Positions 1 through 8,296 of a DNA stretch of 64,000 nucleotides are shown one piece after another. The notes beneath the pieces are model-generated. The model was not told the DNA's origin and did not search any database. It saw only the letters and a program-made list of their open reading frames with translations. Source of the stretch: Candidatus Gastranaerophilales bacterium (lineage in GTDB: Bacteria > Cyanobacteriota > Vampirovibrionia > Gastranaerophilales > Gastranaerophilaceae); NCBI GenBank assembly GCA_944326545.1, contig CALVEH010000009.1, positions 30,386 through 94,385 of the forward strand, in the 5' to 3' direction. A program made the position numbers and the translations under genes. Numbering within the stretch: position 1 is the stretch's first letter; every line of letters begins with the position of its first letter.

Positions 1-301
1 TTCATCTTCTGTACCAAAAGAATTTGTTGCTAAATGTAATAAATTTGGTGGTCAATTACCTGATGCACAAGGTGTTCCAGAAGATATGCTTAACTACGCT
101 TCTAAACACGGTGTAGCTAAAATCAACATCGATACAGACTTGAGATTGGCTATGACATCTACAATCAGAGAATTCTTTATCGAACATCCTGAAAAATTCG
201 ATCCACGTGAATATATGGGTCCTGGTAGAACAGCCGTTAAAGAAATGGTTATGCACAAAATGAGAGATGTATTAGGAACAGCTGGTCACGCTGATGACTA
301 A
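1..301 (+). CDS. fba: Class II fructose-bisphosphate aldolase, C-terminal part
   Basis: Partial gene: the frame is open from the left edge (codons from base 2) and ends with TAA at 299-301. About 99 residues are visible. They match the end of class II (zinc) fructose-1,6-bisphosphate aldolase, with the INIDTDLRLA phosphate-binding strand, the EHPEKFDPREYMGP segment and a final helix rich in K, M and E. The enzyme interconverts fructose-1,6-bisphosphate with DHAP and glyceraldehyde-3-phosphate in glycolysis and gluconeogenesis. Zinc-binding residues lie upstream, outside the window. Codons are C-ending for Ile, Asn and Asp more often than in neighbouring genes, which fits high expression. A strong hairpin terminator follows. 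Confidence 0.93.
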   Translation, partial: SSSVPKEFVAKCNKFGGQLPDAQGVPEDMLNYASKHGVAKINIDTDLRLAMTSTIREFFIEHPEKFDPREYMGPGRTAVKEMVMHKMRDVLGTAGHADD

Positions 302-320
302 TAAGTCTTAAAAAAAGTAG

Positions 321-360
321 AAACTGGTCTTCTGTAAAGAGGACCAGTTTTTTTATTTTT
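321..360 (+). terminator. Rho-independent terminator after fba
   Basis: A 13-bp stem (321-333 with 338-350, one G-U pair) closes on a GTAA loop and runs into a T-rich tract to 360. It lies between convergent genes. The minus strand has a T7 stretch four bases past the stem, so it may also serve the gene ending at 359. Confidence 0.88.
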
Positions 361-1477
361 AAAAAATGTTGTTAAATGGATTGTCGCTCAGATTCTTTGT
401 CATTGATTTTGAGTCACCCAATTCTTGTTGTAATGCTTTTATGAAATCTTGCAACTCTTTTTGTGGATCAGAATTAATCAAATTGTCATAAAATTCCTTA
501 TCTTTAGCTTTTTGATTTTCTTCATTGATTTTTTTTAGTTTTGGCATAGCTTCTCTGATTTTTTTATTTATTCTTGCTATTTCTGGAACATCATCAACGA
601 AATTTATAAATACGTATTGGTCAGGAAGCCCTAATTCCTTAGCTGATTTTATGCTGGAAATTGAGTTTACTGCTTTTTCTATTTCCTTTTTTAAATTGTC
701 ATCGAATTTTGCGTAAGCATAGTTCGGTGACTGTAACTCTTTTAGCAATGCTTCCTTATATTTTTTGGGATTTGATCTTAAAGTGTAGTGTAATCCTGCA
801 TTTCTTTCAAGCTGAAATATAAGATTATCTTTGCGCGGAAATCCCATAATCATTCCGATGATGTCGTCATTGTTGCTTCTTCTTTTTAACGGGCTGTTTT
901 CACCTATTAATATTTTATAAATATCTTCATCAGAAGTCGTTTTTGTTAGGTTAAACCTTTGTATGTAAAAATCTTTGTTTCTGTGAATGTTTTCTAGTGC
1001 AGCTTTTTTGTTTATTACAAAATCCATAATAACGTCTTTGTAGTCACAAACTACTGTATCAAAATTTGGGGATTTTATTTTTGAAATGATAGGAGAATGG
1101 ATTGTTGCCATAGCTGGGCGAACTCCCAAAGATACCAGAGTAAATGATTTTGTATCAAAATTTTGTCGCAAATGAGAATATAACTGTTCCAGCTCTTGTT
1201 CATTTAAATTAGCAGTAGAGTCAAGTCCTTTTAATCTAAACTTTTCCAAATCTGACATAGCATAATTGAAGCTGCTTGTTTCTTGAGGATACAGCCTTTT
1301 TAATCCGTTATTATGGATTTTAAAAACATAAGGCATTTGCTCTTGAGCTTTTGCGCCTGCGTATTTTAAAGATTCTGTATTTATTGGGGGTGTAAGCTTT
1401 TTGGTTGAAAGTATGCTTTCAGACGGTTTTCTTACATAAGCGACCACATTTTGAATATTTCTAAAAGAGATTCCCAT
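359..1477 (-). CDS. Unrecognised 372-aa protein, lineage-type leader
   Basis: I do not recognise a family. The frame opens at a TTG at 1501, but the ATG at 1477 is preceded by AGGAAAA at a good distance and is the better start. The protein begins MGISFRNIQNVVAYVRKP, a short hydrophobic/basic leader that is not a classical signal peptide, then a proline-rich linker and a charged, mostly helical body with a Lys/Glu-rich C-terminal third (about residues 300-360). No transmembrane segment or catalytic motif is evident. It is followed on the same strand by no close gene; its 3' end faces the fba terminator. It may belong with the other leader-bearing proteins of this window. Confidence 0.7.
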   Translation of the reverse strand: MGISFRNIQNVVAYVRKPSESILSTKKLTPPINTESLKYAGAKAQEQMPYVFKIHNNGLKRLYPQETSSFNYAMSDLEKFRLKGLDSTANLNEQELEQLYSHLRQNFDTKSFTLVSLGVRPAMATIHSPIISKIKSPNFDTVVCDYKDVIMDFVINKKAALENIHRNKDFYIQRFNLTKTTSDEDIYKILIGENSPLKRRSNNDDIIGMIMGFPRKDNLIFQLERNAGLHYTLRSNPKKYKEALLKELQSPNYAYAKFDDNLKKEIEKAVNSISSIKSAKELGLPDQYVFINFVDDVPEIARINKKIREAMPKLKKINEENQKAKDKEFYDNLINSDPQKELQDFIKALQQELGDSKSMTKNLSDNPFNNIF

Positions 1478-1557
1478 AATAATTTTCCTACTAAAAACCA
1501 ACCTTATATATATAAAGTTGTTTAGCGTATAAATTTTGACTAAGATTTAGTCGTTTT

Positions 1558-2439
1558 TTAAACTGCTTTGTTAGTTTCTTTTTTTAAATTTTCAAGTTCG
1601 GATGAATATTTTTTTATATTATTCAAAATATCTTCTGCATAAGATTTTTTGTGTTTGCTTGAGTTGTAATTTTCAAGAGCTTTTCTTACATTACCTTTTG
1701 ACTGGTTTAATCTCATTAAATACGAAATAGTTCCTGTTTTTATATTAATCGAGTCTTGTGTTTTTAAATCTGCATATAAAGAAGAATATGTTGGGTGGTC
1801 TGCTTTTAATGTGTTTAATATTTCGTGGTAGAGTTTATCTCTTCCTTTTTGATACATGTCTTTTACTGTTATTTTAGTAATTTGCATCAAGCCTCTTGCT
1901 CCGGCATTTTCTAATCCTGTTTTAAATCGGCTTTCTCTTTTTATAATGCAGGCAATTGTTATTGGATCTGCACCAAGTTCGTTTGAAACATTTATGATTG
2001 TTGATGCTAATTTGTCTTTGTCGAGGTTTTTAGGTAAATTCTTTTCCTCATCCATCATCTTGGTAATAATTCTTTTTTGATAGACAATATCAATTGCAGA
2101 TGCAGGGGGTGTTCGTAGTTCTATTCTTGACATTGGTTTTTGAGGAATGTTAAAAAGAAATTCCTTTAATGAATTTGTTGGCTTTTCGTTGTAAACAAAC
2201 GGACCCATATGTGTGCCGTGAGGCAATCTTGTTATAACAATATCACTTTTACGAGCTGTAGTTCTCACAAATGTGTCAACAACAGGGCTTTTTACTAACT
2301 CTCCAGTATGAATCATTGCAAGAGTTCCAAATGTCCCAAGTTCCATTGCTTTGGCGATTTTTTTTATCTTTTTGTGTTTATTAAAATTTATTTTACATGC
2401 TCTGTATAATACAGTTGGCTTTGACAACTTTTTAATCAT
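1558..2439 (-). CDS. SLT-type lytic transglycosylase-like protein
   Basis: The 293-residue product carries a Slt/lysozyme-fold domain in its C-terminal half. The catalytic glutamate is in IIKRESRF (E169), followed by the family-typical GARGLMQI at about 180-187 and a late ENYN segment. Enzymes of this family cleave the MurNAc-GlcNAc bond of peptidoglycan to form anhydro-muropeptides. The N-terminus (MIKKLSKPTVLYRACKINF) is basic and lacks a Sec signal peptide, which is odd for a murein enzyme. The roughly 130 residues before the SLT domain are unrecognised. AGGGA sits about nine bases before the ATG at 2439. The next gene on this strand ends the cluster; the upstream gene is divergent. Confidence 0.82.
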   Translation of the reverse strand: MIKKLSKPTVLYRACKINFNKHKKIKKIAKAMELGTFGTLAMIHTGELVKSPVVDTFVRTTARKSDIVITRLPHGTHMGPFVYNEKPTNSLKEFLFNIPQKPMSRIELRTPPASAIDIVYQKRIITKMMDEEKNLPKNLDKDKLASTIINVSNELGADPITIACIIKRESRFKTGLENAGARGLMQITKITVKDMYQKGRDKLYHEILNTLKADHPTYSSLYADLKTQDSINIKTGTISYLMRLNQSKGNVRKALENYNSSKHKKSYAEDILNNIKKYSSELENLKKETNKAV

Positions 2440-2524
2440 TGTTGTATTCCCTTTGTTATTAATTTATTCGGTGAGTTTCGGCGAATAATATTTTAGCATA
2501 AAATTCTTGCAGAGTATTAAAAAC

Positions 2525-2553
2525 TTGAACAAAAAGAAAATTGCCAATATAAT
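2525..2553 (+). promoter_or_regulatory. Promoter of the sensor kinase gene
   Basis: TTGAAC at 2525-2530, a 17-bp spacer and a consensus TATAAT at 2548-2553. Only 8 bases separate the -10 box from the ATG at 2562 and no ribosome site fits there, so the message is probably leaderless or nearly so. Confidence 0.7.
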
Positions 2554-2561
2554 TTACAATT

Positions 2562-3857
2562 ATGGAAAATAAATTTAAACAAGTAATATCAAGCATTCCG
2601 GAGATTTTATCTTCTGATGATGATTTAGAAAAAAATTTTGAAAAGTCAGTTTTACAATTGCAAAAGATAGTCGATTTTGACTGTGCTTATGTGTGCTATT
2701 TGAATGCAGGTTGCGCTAATATTCAATATCGCAAATGTTTTTGTAAAGAGGTTCCTGTTAACCCTGCAGAATCTATGATTAATTTCCCTGAAATTTTAAA
2801 AACAAAATTGTATGATTGTGATGTTTTTTCATTGGATGAAAATTCAGGATTTTTTAATGCTTTAAAGCTTGAAAAAACAAATTCTGAATTTATGATTGCA
2901 AAATTAAATATAAGAGAAACAGTATTTGGCTTTTTGTTAATATCTCGTCCAAAGACTTATCCTTTTACAAAAGAAGATGAAGAATTGGTCAAGGCTGCTG
3001 CTTCTTTAATTTCTTATTCCATAAAGGATTCAGAACTTTCAAATGTCTTTAAGCTACAATTGAGAGCTTTGCAAGATAGTATTGTTGAAAAAACTCATGC
3101 TTTTGCGACAATTAAAATGCAGAATGAAAAAATTCTTGCTGCAGATAAGGTCAAAAATGAGTTTTTGGCAAATATCTCTCATGAATTGAGAACACCACTC
3201 AATGCTATTATCGGTTTTTCTGAAGCATTAAGTATGAAACTTTTTGGCCCGTTAACCGAAAAACAAGAAGAATATGTTACTGATATTCACGTATCAGGCT
3301 TGCATTTGCTTGGTATGATTAATGAAATCTTAGAGCTTTCTAAAATAGAAGCTAAGGCTATAAAACTTTCTTTGTCAAAATACAATCTTCAAACATCTGT
3401 TAATGAGGTTGTTAATATTGTAAGGCCTCTTGCTAACAAAAAACATATAGACTTGCAAAAGTCGGCAAAAGATTTTATTGAAATTGAAGCGGATTATCAA
3501 AAAATCCAGCAGATATTATACAACCTTTTGAGCAATGCTATTAAATTTACGCCAGACGAAGGTAAAATAGAGATCGGTTGTAAACAAAAAGATGACAATG
3601 TTCTTATCTGGGTAAAAGATACAGGTGTTGGCATTGATAAAAAATACGAAGGCAAAATTTTTGGCAAATTTGTTCAACTTAACAACGTGTATTCTAAAAA
3701 AGAGAGTTCAACAGGTCTTGGTTTAACAATTACAAAAGAGCTTGTAGAGCTTCATAACGGCAGAATTTGGTTTGAAAGCGTTGTTGGAGAAGGCACTACA
3801 TTTTTTGTAGAAATGCCTTTAGAACAGCCGCAAAAGAAAGAAGAAGAAAATTTATAA
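2562..3857 (+). CDS. Cytosolic GAF-like sensor histidine kinase
   Basis: A 431-residue histidine kinase. Residues 1 to about 155 look like a GAF-type sensor (cysteine-rich around 41-61, ending in AAASLISYSI), then a coiled linker, a HisKA domain with the phosphorylatable His207 in ISHELRTPLN, and a HATPase domain with the N box (LLSNAIKF), G1 box (DTGVGID) and G2 box (GLGLTI). No membrane segment is seen, so sensing is intracellular. The receiver gene starts 3 bases after the stop and is the likely phosphorylation partner. The cysteines of the sensor half might bind a ligand or cofactor, but that is only a suggestion. Confidence 0.9.
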   Translation: MENKFKQVISSIPEILSSDDDLEKNFEKSVLQLQKIVDFDCAYVCYLNAGCANIQYRKCFCKEVPVNPAESMINFPEILKTKLYDCDVFSLDENSGFFNALKLEKTNSEFMIAKLNIRETVFGFLLISRPKTYPFTKEDEELVKAAASLISYSIKDSELSNVFKLQLRALQDSIVEKTHAFATIKMQNEKILAADKVKNEFLANISHELRTPLNAIIGFSEALSMKLFGPLTEKQEEYVTDIHVSGLHLLGMINEILELSKIEAKAIKLSLSKYNLQTSVNEVVNIVRPLANKKHIDLQKSAKDFIEIEADYQKIQQILYNLLSNAIKFTPDEGKIEIGCKQKDDNVLIWVKDTGVGIDKKYEGKIFGKFVQLNNVYSKKESSTGLGLTITKELVELHNGRIWFESVVGEGTTFFVEMPLEQPQKKEEENL

Positions 3858-3860
3858 TCG

Positions 3861-4205
3861 ATGAGTAAGATACTTATAATTGAAGATAACGAACTCAATT
3901 TAAAATTGATGAAAGATGTTTTAGAAGCTCAATCTTATATGGTTGATACTGCATCAGACGGACAAGCGGGGCTTGATAAAGCTATGGAAAATGAGTACTC
4001 TCTCATTTTGCTTGATATTCAAATGCCGGTTGTCTCAGGGTATGATTTTTTAAAAATGTATAATAAAACAACGCCTGTCGTTGTTGTTTCTGCTTGTGCG
4101 ATGGAAAATGAAGTAAACAAGGCAAAAGAACTTGGCTGTGTAGATTACATTTCAAAACCAATACAGCTGATTGAGTTTTTAAATACAGTTAAAAAGTATT
4201 TGTAA
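3861..4205 (+). CDS. Single-domain response regulator (CheY-like)
   Basis: A 114-residue receiver with no output domain. The acidic pair (E8, D9), the phospho-acceptor Asp52 in LILLDIQMP and Lys99 in YISKP are all present. It is encoded 3 bases after the histidine kinase and is probably its cognate partner, acting by protein-protein contact or as a phosphorelay step. Its stop codon lies 3 bases from the stop of the convergent phosphatase gene. Confidence 0.92.
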   Translation: MSKILIIEDNELNLKLMKDVLEAQSYMVDTASDGQAGLDKAMENEYSLILLDIQMPVVSGYDFLKMYNKTTPVVVVSACAMENEVNKAKELGCVDYISKPIQLIEFLNTVKKYL

Positions 4206-4208
4206 AAT

Positions 4209-5012
4209 CTATTCTGAAGTAATATTATTTGCTTTAATTAGTGACGCAATTCTTGTTTTTAGAAATTCTTCGTATGTAAGTGGAAGATTGAGTTCTTTCT
4301 TTTGTTCTTCATTAAGACTTTTATAAATTTTCTTTGCTGCTTTAATGTTTTTGTTTAAGACAGTTTTTTTGTTTTCGCCTGGCCAAGTGACAATTTTAGG
4401 TGGTATTTGTTGTGATTGTGGATTAAGTAAATAGTCGGCTATTAAAGCCATATTAGTTCTATCTATTCCATAATGACAACCTACGTAAGTGTTGCCTTGG
4501 CTTAAATTGTTGAAATATTCTTGTAAAAGTTTCACAAAATCTTCTTTAATTATTGTTTTTTTACCTTTTTCTTTGTGAAAATATTTTTTGTTGTTTAAAT
4601 TATATACGTCATCAAAAGGAATTTTGTGATAGTTTAGACCTTTTGATTTGCATCTTTCTCCAAAAGTGTCTTTTCCGTCTGCTCTTAAGTCGATAATTGT
4701 TTTGATGCCTGCTTCTTTTAATTCTGTAATTGCTGCATCGTCTTTAACTTCAAATGTTCCACCACTTAGGGTTGTTTCATTTAATCTTCGCAGATTTAGC
4801 ACATCTAATTTTTTGATTTTTTCAATGTCTAAATGTTTGTTTTTTGGCTGAATCGAACTAAATTCTATTGTGTCAGTTTTTAAGCCTGAAATTTTACTGT
4901 TTTGTAAAGATAAATTTTTAATAACATTTAAGTTTACAAACATATTTGGCTTATTGCTGATATTATTTTGGCTTGGTTGTTGTTTTATATCGTAAGGTTT
5001 AATGCTTGTCAT
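4209..5012 (-). CDS. Tyrosine/dual-specificity phosphatase-like protein, copy 1
   Basis: A CX5R phosphatase-like protein of 267 residues. The P-loop is GCHYGIDRT (Cys179 to Arg185), and IDLRADGKDTFGERC at about 107-121 matches the strand-loop that precedes it in dual-specificity phosphatases; IPFDD (131-135) could supply the general acid. The start chosen is the ATG at 5012, preceded by AGGAGC; an ATG 30 bases upstream has no such site. The N-terminus MTSIKPYDIKQQP resembles the leader of the AAA+ protein at 45-46.6 kb. A paralog lies directly upstream. Substrate is unknown: phosphotyrosine, phosphoinositide and inositol phosphate are all possible. Confidence 0.75.
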   Translation of the reverse strand: MTSIKPYDIKQQPSQNNISNKPNMFVNLNVIKNLSLQNSKISGLKTDTIEFSSIQPKNKHLDIEKIKKLDVLNLRRLNETTLSGGTFEVKDDAAITELKEAGIKTIIDLRADGKDTFGERCKSKGLNYHKIPFDDVYNLNNKKYFHKEKGKKTIIKEDFVKLLQEYFNNLSQGNTYVGCHYGIDRTNMALIADYLLNPQSQQIPPKIVTWPGENKKTVLNKNIKAAKKIYKSLNEEQKKELNLPLTYEEFLKTRIASLIKANNITSE

Positions 5013-5104
5013 TATTGCTCCTAATAAAATGTATTTTAGCAAAAGAGTATAAATGAAAAAATTTGCTCTATAATTTAAAAAATATAAACAAATGTTAAGC
5101 TGTT

Positions 5105-5932
5105 TTATTGTTTTATGCTTGAGAGTGCATCATTATCAAAACGGAGACGAAATATTCTTTCTTTTAGAATTTCTTCATAGTTGCTTGGTAAATTTAATGT
5201 TTCTCTTTGTTCTGGTGTTAGGTGCTTTATTGTCTTTTTTACTTGTTTTATTGTTCTATTTATCACATTTTGATGTGAAAAATCTCCCCAAGATAAAAGC
5301 TTAGGTGGCTTTGTTGCAGACATATTAAGCAGGTAGTTGTAGACCAATCCAATATTGGTTCTGTCTATACCAAAATTGCATCCTATATAATTATTACCTT
5401 TATTTGCTAAACTAAAGAATTGTTTTAATTGTTCAACAAATTCATCACTTACTGTGGTAGGTAAATTTCCTTTTTTATGACCTCCGAAAATATTGTAAGA
5501 ATGTTCTATTGGAATATTTAGATAGTCCATTCCTAGTTCATTGCATTTTTTCCCGAAAGTACATCCTGCTTCACTTCTAAAGTCGATAATAGCTCTTATT
5601 CCAGAGTCTTTTAATTTTTTTAAATCTTCTGCACTACGTTTTTCAAATGTCGAACCAGATATAGAGTTTGACTCTAATACACGTAAATTGGGGATTTGCA
5701 GTCTTGTAATAATTTCATTATTAAGTTCATTTGATTTAGGAATGTTGACAGAAACATTGGCAGCTTTTTGAGTGTTATTGCTAATTTGAACAACATCTTG
5801 ATTTAGGGGCTGTCTCATTAGCAATTGTCTTTCTCCATAATTGCTCTCAATTGCTTTCATAAGACTTTTTCTGTTAAATCTTAAAAAATTACTGCCGGTC
5901 GGTATTAAACCAACAAATTGCTTAATTTGCAT
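5105..5932 (-). CDS. Tyrosine/dual-specificity phosphatase-like protein, copy 2
   Basis: A paralog of the gene at 4209-5012 (275 residues), with the same core: ISGSTFEKR, IIDFRSEAGCTFGKKC, and the P-loop GCNFGIDRT (Cys185 to Arg191). The general acid region reads IPIEHSYN, so the Asp of copy 1 is replaced by Glu here. The first 45 residues (MQIKQFVGLIPTGSNFLRFNRKSL) are unlike a Sec signal. AGGAAAG lies nine bases before the ATG. The two copies sit in tandem with about 90 bases between them; their N-terminal halves have diverged far more than the phosphatase cores. Confidence 0.75.
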   Translation of the reverse strand: MQIKQFVGLIPTGSNFLRFNRKSLMKAIESNYGERQLLMRQPLNQDVVQISNNTQKAANVSVNIPKSNELNNEIITRLQIPNLRVLESNSISGSTFEKRSAEDLKKLKDSGIRAIIDFRSEAGCTFGKKCNELGMDYLNIPIEHSYNIFGGHKKGNLPTTVSDEFVEQLKQFFSLANKGNNYIGCNFGIDRTNIGLVYNYLLNMSATKPPKLLSWGDFSHQNVINRTIKQVKKTIKHLTPEQRETLNLPSNYEEILKERIFRLRFDNDALSSIKQ

Positions 5933-6016
5933 AAACTAACTTTCCTAACTAAATAATCTACCAAAACGTCCTTATTTGTATAAAAACATTTAAGTTAGGA
6001 AAATTGCCATAATTTT

Positions 6017-7825
6017 CTATTCTTCATTCAATGAAAGCACTGCCATAAATGCTTCTTGTGGAACTTCAACTCTTCCCACTGCTTTCATACGTTTTTTACC
6101 TTTTTTCTGTTTTTCAAGCAATTTACGTTTACGAGAGATGTCACCGCCGTAGCATTTATCAAGAACGCTTTTTCTCAAAGCTTTTATGTTTGTTCTTGCG
6201 ATGATTCTACCGCCAACAGCAGCCTGAATAGGTACTTCAAACATTTGGCGAGGGATTATGTCTTTTAATTTAGCAGTTAATTTTTGACCGACATAAAATG
6301 CATTGTCTTTGTGAACAATTGCACTTAGTGCGTCGACCACTTCGCCTGCAAGCATTACATCCAGTTTTACAAGATCAGAACGTTTGTATTCTTTAAACTC
6401 GTAATCCATACTTGCGTAGCCTTTTGTACGAGATTTTAACTGGTCATAAAAATCGACAATAACTTCGCTCAATGGCATTTCATATTCAATATCTACACGC
6501 ACTTTGTCTATGTAGTGCATATTGACAAATATGCCTCGTTTTGTTTGGCATAAGTCCATAAGAGTGCCTACATAATCGTTTGGTGCAATAATATTTACTT
6601 TTACGTAAGGTTCTTCAATAAATTCTCTGTACTGAGGATCAGGCAGATTTGCAGGGTTGTCGATTTCCACAACTGAGCCGTCAGTTTTGTGAACCTTGTA
6701 AACTACAGACGGTGCTGTTGTTACAAGAGAAAGGTCGTATTCTCTTTCAAGCCTTTCTTGGGCAATTTCCATGTGCAACATTCCCAAAAAACCGCATCTG
6801 AAACCAAAACCTAGCGCAGAAGATGTTTCAGGTTCAAAGGTTATTGAAGAATCATTGAGCTTAAGTTTTTCCAATGATTCTTTTAAATCTTGATAATCAT
6901 CGTTATCAACAGGATAAAGCCCTGAAAATACTACAGGTAAAGCTTCTTTATACCCGGGTAGAGGCTCTGCGGCAGGGGCTTCTGCTAAAGTTACAGTGTC
7001 ACCTACAAACCTTGTAAGTTCTTTTATTGAACAAGCCATATACCCTACATCACCTGTGGTAAGTTCTTTTACAGGGACTCTGTTTGGGTTAAGGTAGCCA
7101 AGTTCTGTAACTTCATATTTGTTGCCAGATGCCATAAATTGAACTTTGTCGCCAACTTTTACGCTTCCGTCAACTATTTTGAAAAAGCATAAAGTACCCA
7201 AGTAAGGGTCATAAGCGCTGTCAAAAACAAGCGCTCTCAATGGTTTGTCTGATGTGTCTTCAGGCGGTGGAACAAATTTTACTATTGCTTCTAAAATTTC
7301 TTCAATACCAATACCGGCTTTTGCGCTTGCTGGTATTGCGTGTTCAGCATCGATGCCTAAAACTTCTTCTATTTCTTCCTTAACTCTTTCAACATCTGCT
7401 GAAGGAAGATCAATTTTATTTATTACAGGTATTATTTCAAGGTTTTGGTCTATTGCAAGATAAGCATTTGCAAGTGTTTGAGCTTCAACACCTTGAGTTG
7501 AATCAACGATTAACAACGCACCTTCGCAAGCTGCTAAAGAACGAGAAACTTCGTAAGAAAAGTCGACGTGACCGGGGGTGTCGATAAGGTTGAGTTCGTA
7601 TTCTTGTCCGTCTTTGGCTTTATAGTTCATTCTTGCAGCATTCAGTTTGATTGTGATACCGCGTTCTCTTTCTATGTCCATAGAATCGAGTAGTTGGTTT
7701 TGCATATCACGTTCTGCAACTGTGCCTGTATATTCCAACAAGCGGTCAGCCAAAGTTGATTTGCCGTGGTCAATGTGGGCAATAATACAAAAGTTTCTTA
7801 CGTTTTTAATGTTTCTTCTTGTCAT
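6017..7825 (-). CDS. lepA: Elongation factor 4 (LepA), ribosome back-translocase GTPase
   Basis: 602 residues, the usual full length. G-domain motifs are complete: AHIDHGKST (P-loop), ERERGITI (switch I), DTPGHVDF (G3) and NKIDLP (G4). Domain II, the EF-G-like domains III and V, and the LepA-specific C-terminal domain ([33 protein letters not shown]) follow in order. LepA acts on the 70S ribosome and aids elongation or initiation under ionic stress. The start at 7825 has no ribosome site but sits six bases behind a good -10 box, so the message is probably leaderless. Confidence 0.97.
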   Translation of the reverse strand: MTRRNIKNVRNFCIIAHIDHGKSTLADRLLEYTGTVAERDMQNQLLDSMDIERERGITIKLNAARMNYKAKDGQEYELNLIDTPGHVDFSYEVSRSLAACEGALLIVDSTQGVEAQTLANAYLAIDQNLEIIPVINKIDLPSADVERVKEEIEEVLGIDAEHAIPASAKAGIGIEEILEAIVKFVPPPEDTSDKPLRALVFDSAYDPYLGTLCFFKIVDGSVKVGDKVQFMASGNKYEVTELGYLNPNRVPVKELTTGDVGYMACSIKELTRFVGDTVTLAEAPAAEPLPGYKEALPVVFSGLYPVDNDDYQDLKESLEKLKLNDSSITFEPETSSALGFGFRCGFLGMLHMEIAQERLEREYDLSLVTTAPSVVYKVHKTDGSVVEIDNPANLPDPQYREFIEEPYVKVNIIAPNDYVGTLMDLCQTKRGIFVNMHYIDKVRVDIEYEMPLSEVIVDFYDQLKSRTKGYASMDYEFKEYKRSDLVKLDVMLAGEVVDALSAIVHKDNAFYVGQKLTAKLKDIIPRQMFEVPIQAAVGGRIIARTNIKALRKSVLDKCYGGDISRKRKLLEKQKKGKKRMKAVGRVEVPQEAFMAVLSLNEE

Positions 7826-7831
7826 ACGCTT

Positions 7832-7860
7832 AGTATATCTAAAAAGATAGTAGCTGTCAC
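7832..7860 (-). promoter_or_regulatory. lepA promoter with leaderless geometry
   Basis: On the minus strand: GTGACA (7860-7855), a 17-bp spacer, TATACT (7837-7832), six bases, then the lepA ATG at 7825. A start of transcription 6-7 bases past the -10 would fall on the A of ATG. Confidence 0.72.
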
Positions 7861-7864
7861 TATC

Positions 7865-8293
7865 TTAGAATTTTAACTCTTTTATGTCAGTGTTAAAGTG
7901 CAAATCTACGTAGTTGAAAATTTTTCTTGGAATTTGCGGATTAAAGTAGTAGTTGTTGTCGCAAGGAGCTAGTTTTAGGTAGGTGTAAGTTTTGTCTTTT
8001 GCTGATATGTCGAGTAAAAACTCCCTACCTTCTGCTTCAATAATCAGATAACCGTTTCTTGACTGCATTTCTTTTATTTCATAATTTAAAGCGTTTGCTG
8101 CTGATTGAGCAAGAAAATACAATTTTCCAAAAGGTAGTTTATAAAGTCTTATGCAGTCGTGGTAATTTGTATAAGAAGCTTGGTTTTGTTTATATGTTTT
8201 ATCAATTGTTGATTCAGCTTTTGCGTTTTGTGAGAAAAGCAACAATGTTGATAAAATAAATATAGCTGTTATCGTGTTTTTTATAAGCTTCAT
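7865..8293 (-). CDS. Small secreted protein of unknown function
   Basis: 142 residues with a clear Sec signal peptide (basic MKLIKN, hydrophobic core, cleavage near NAKA|ES at about 27). The mature part is about 115 residues with two cysteines (one in YHDCIRL, one in LAPCDNN) that could form a disulfide. No known domain is recognised. The start is 3 bases past the polA stop, so it is probably co-transcribed with polA; the lepA promoter lies in the 39-bp gap downstream. The gene is likely real because it fills the space with a proper signal peptide. Confidence 0.75.
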   Translation of the reverse strand: MKLIKNTITAIFILSTLLLFSQNAKAESTIDKTYKQNQASYTNYHDCIRLYKLPFGKLYFLAQSAANALNYEIKEMQSRNGYLIIEAEGREFLLDISAKDKTYTYLKLAPCDNNYYFNPQIPRKIFNYVDLHFNTDIKELKF

Positions 8294-8296
8294 TTT

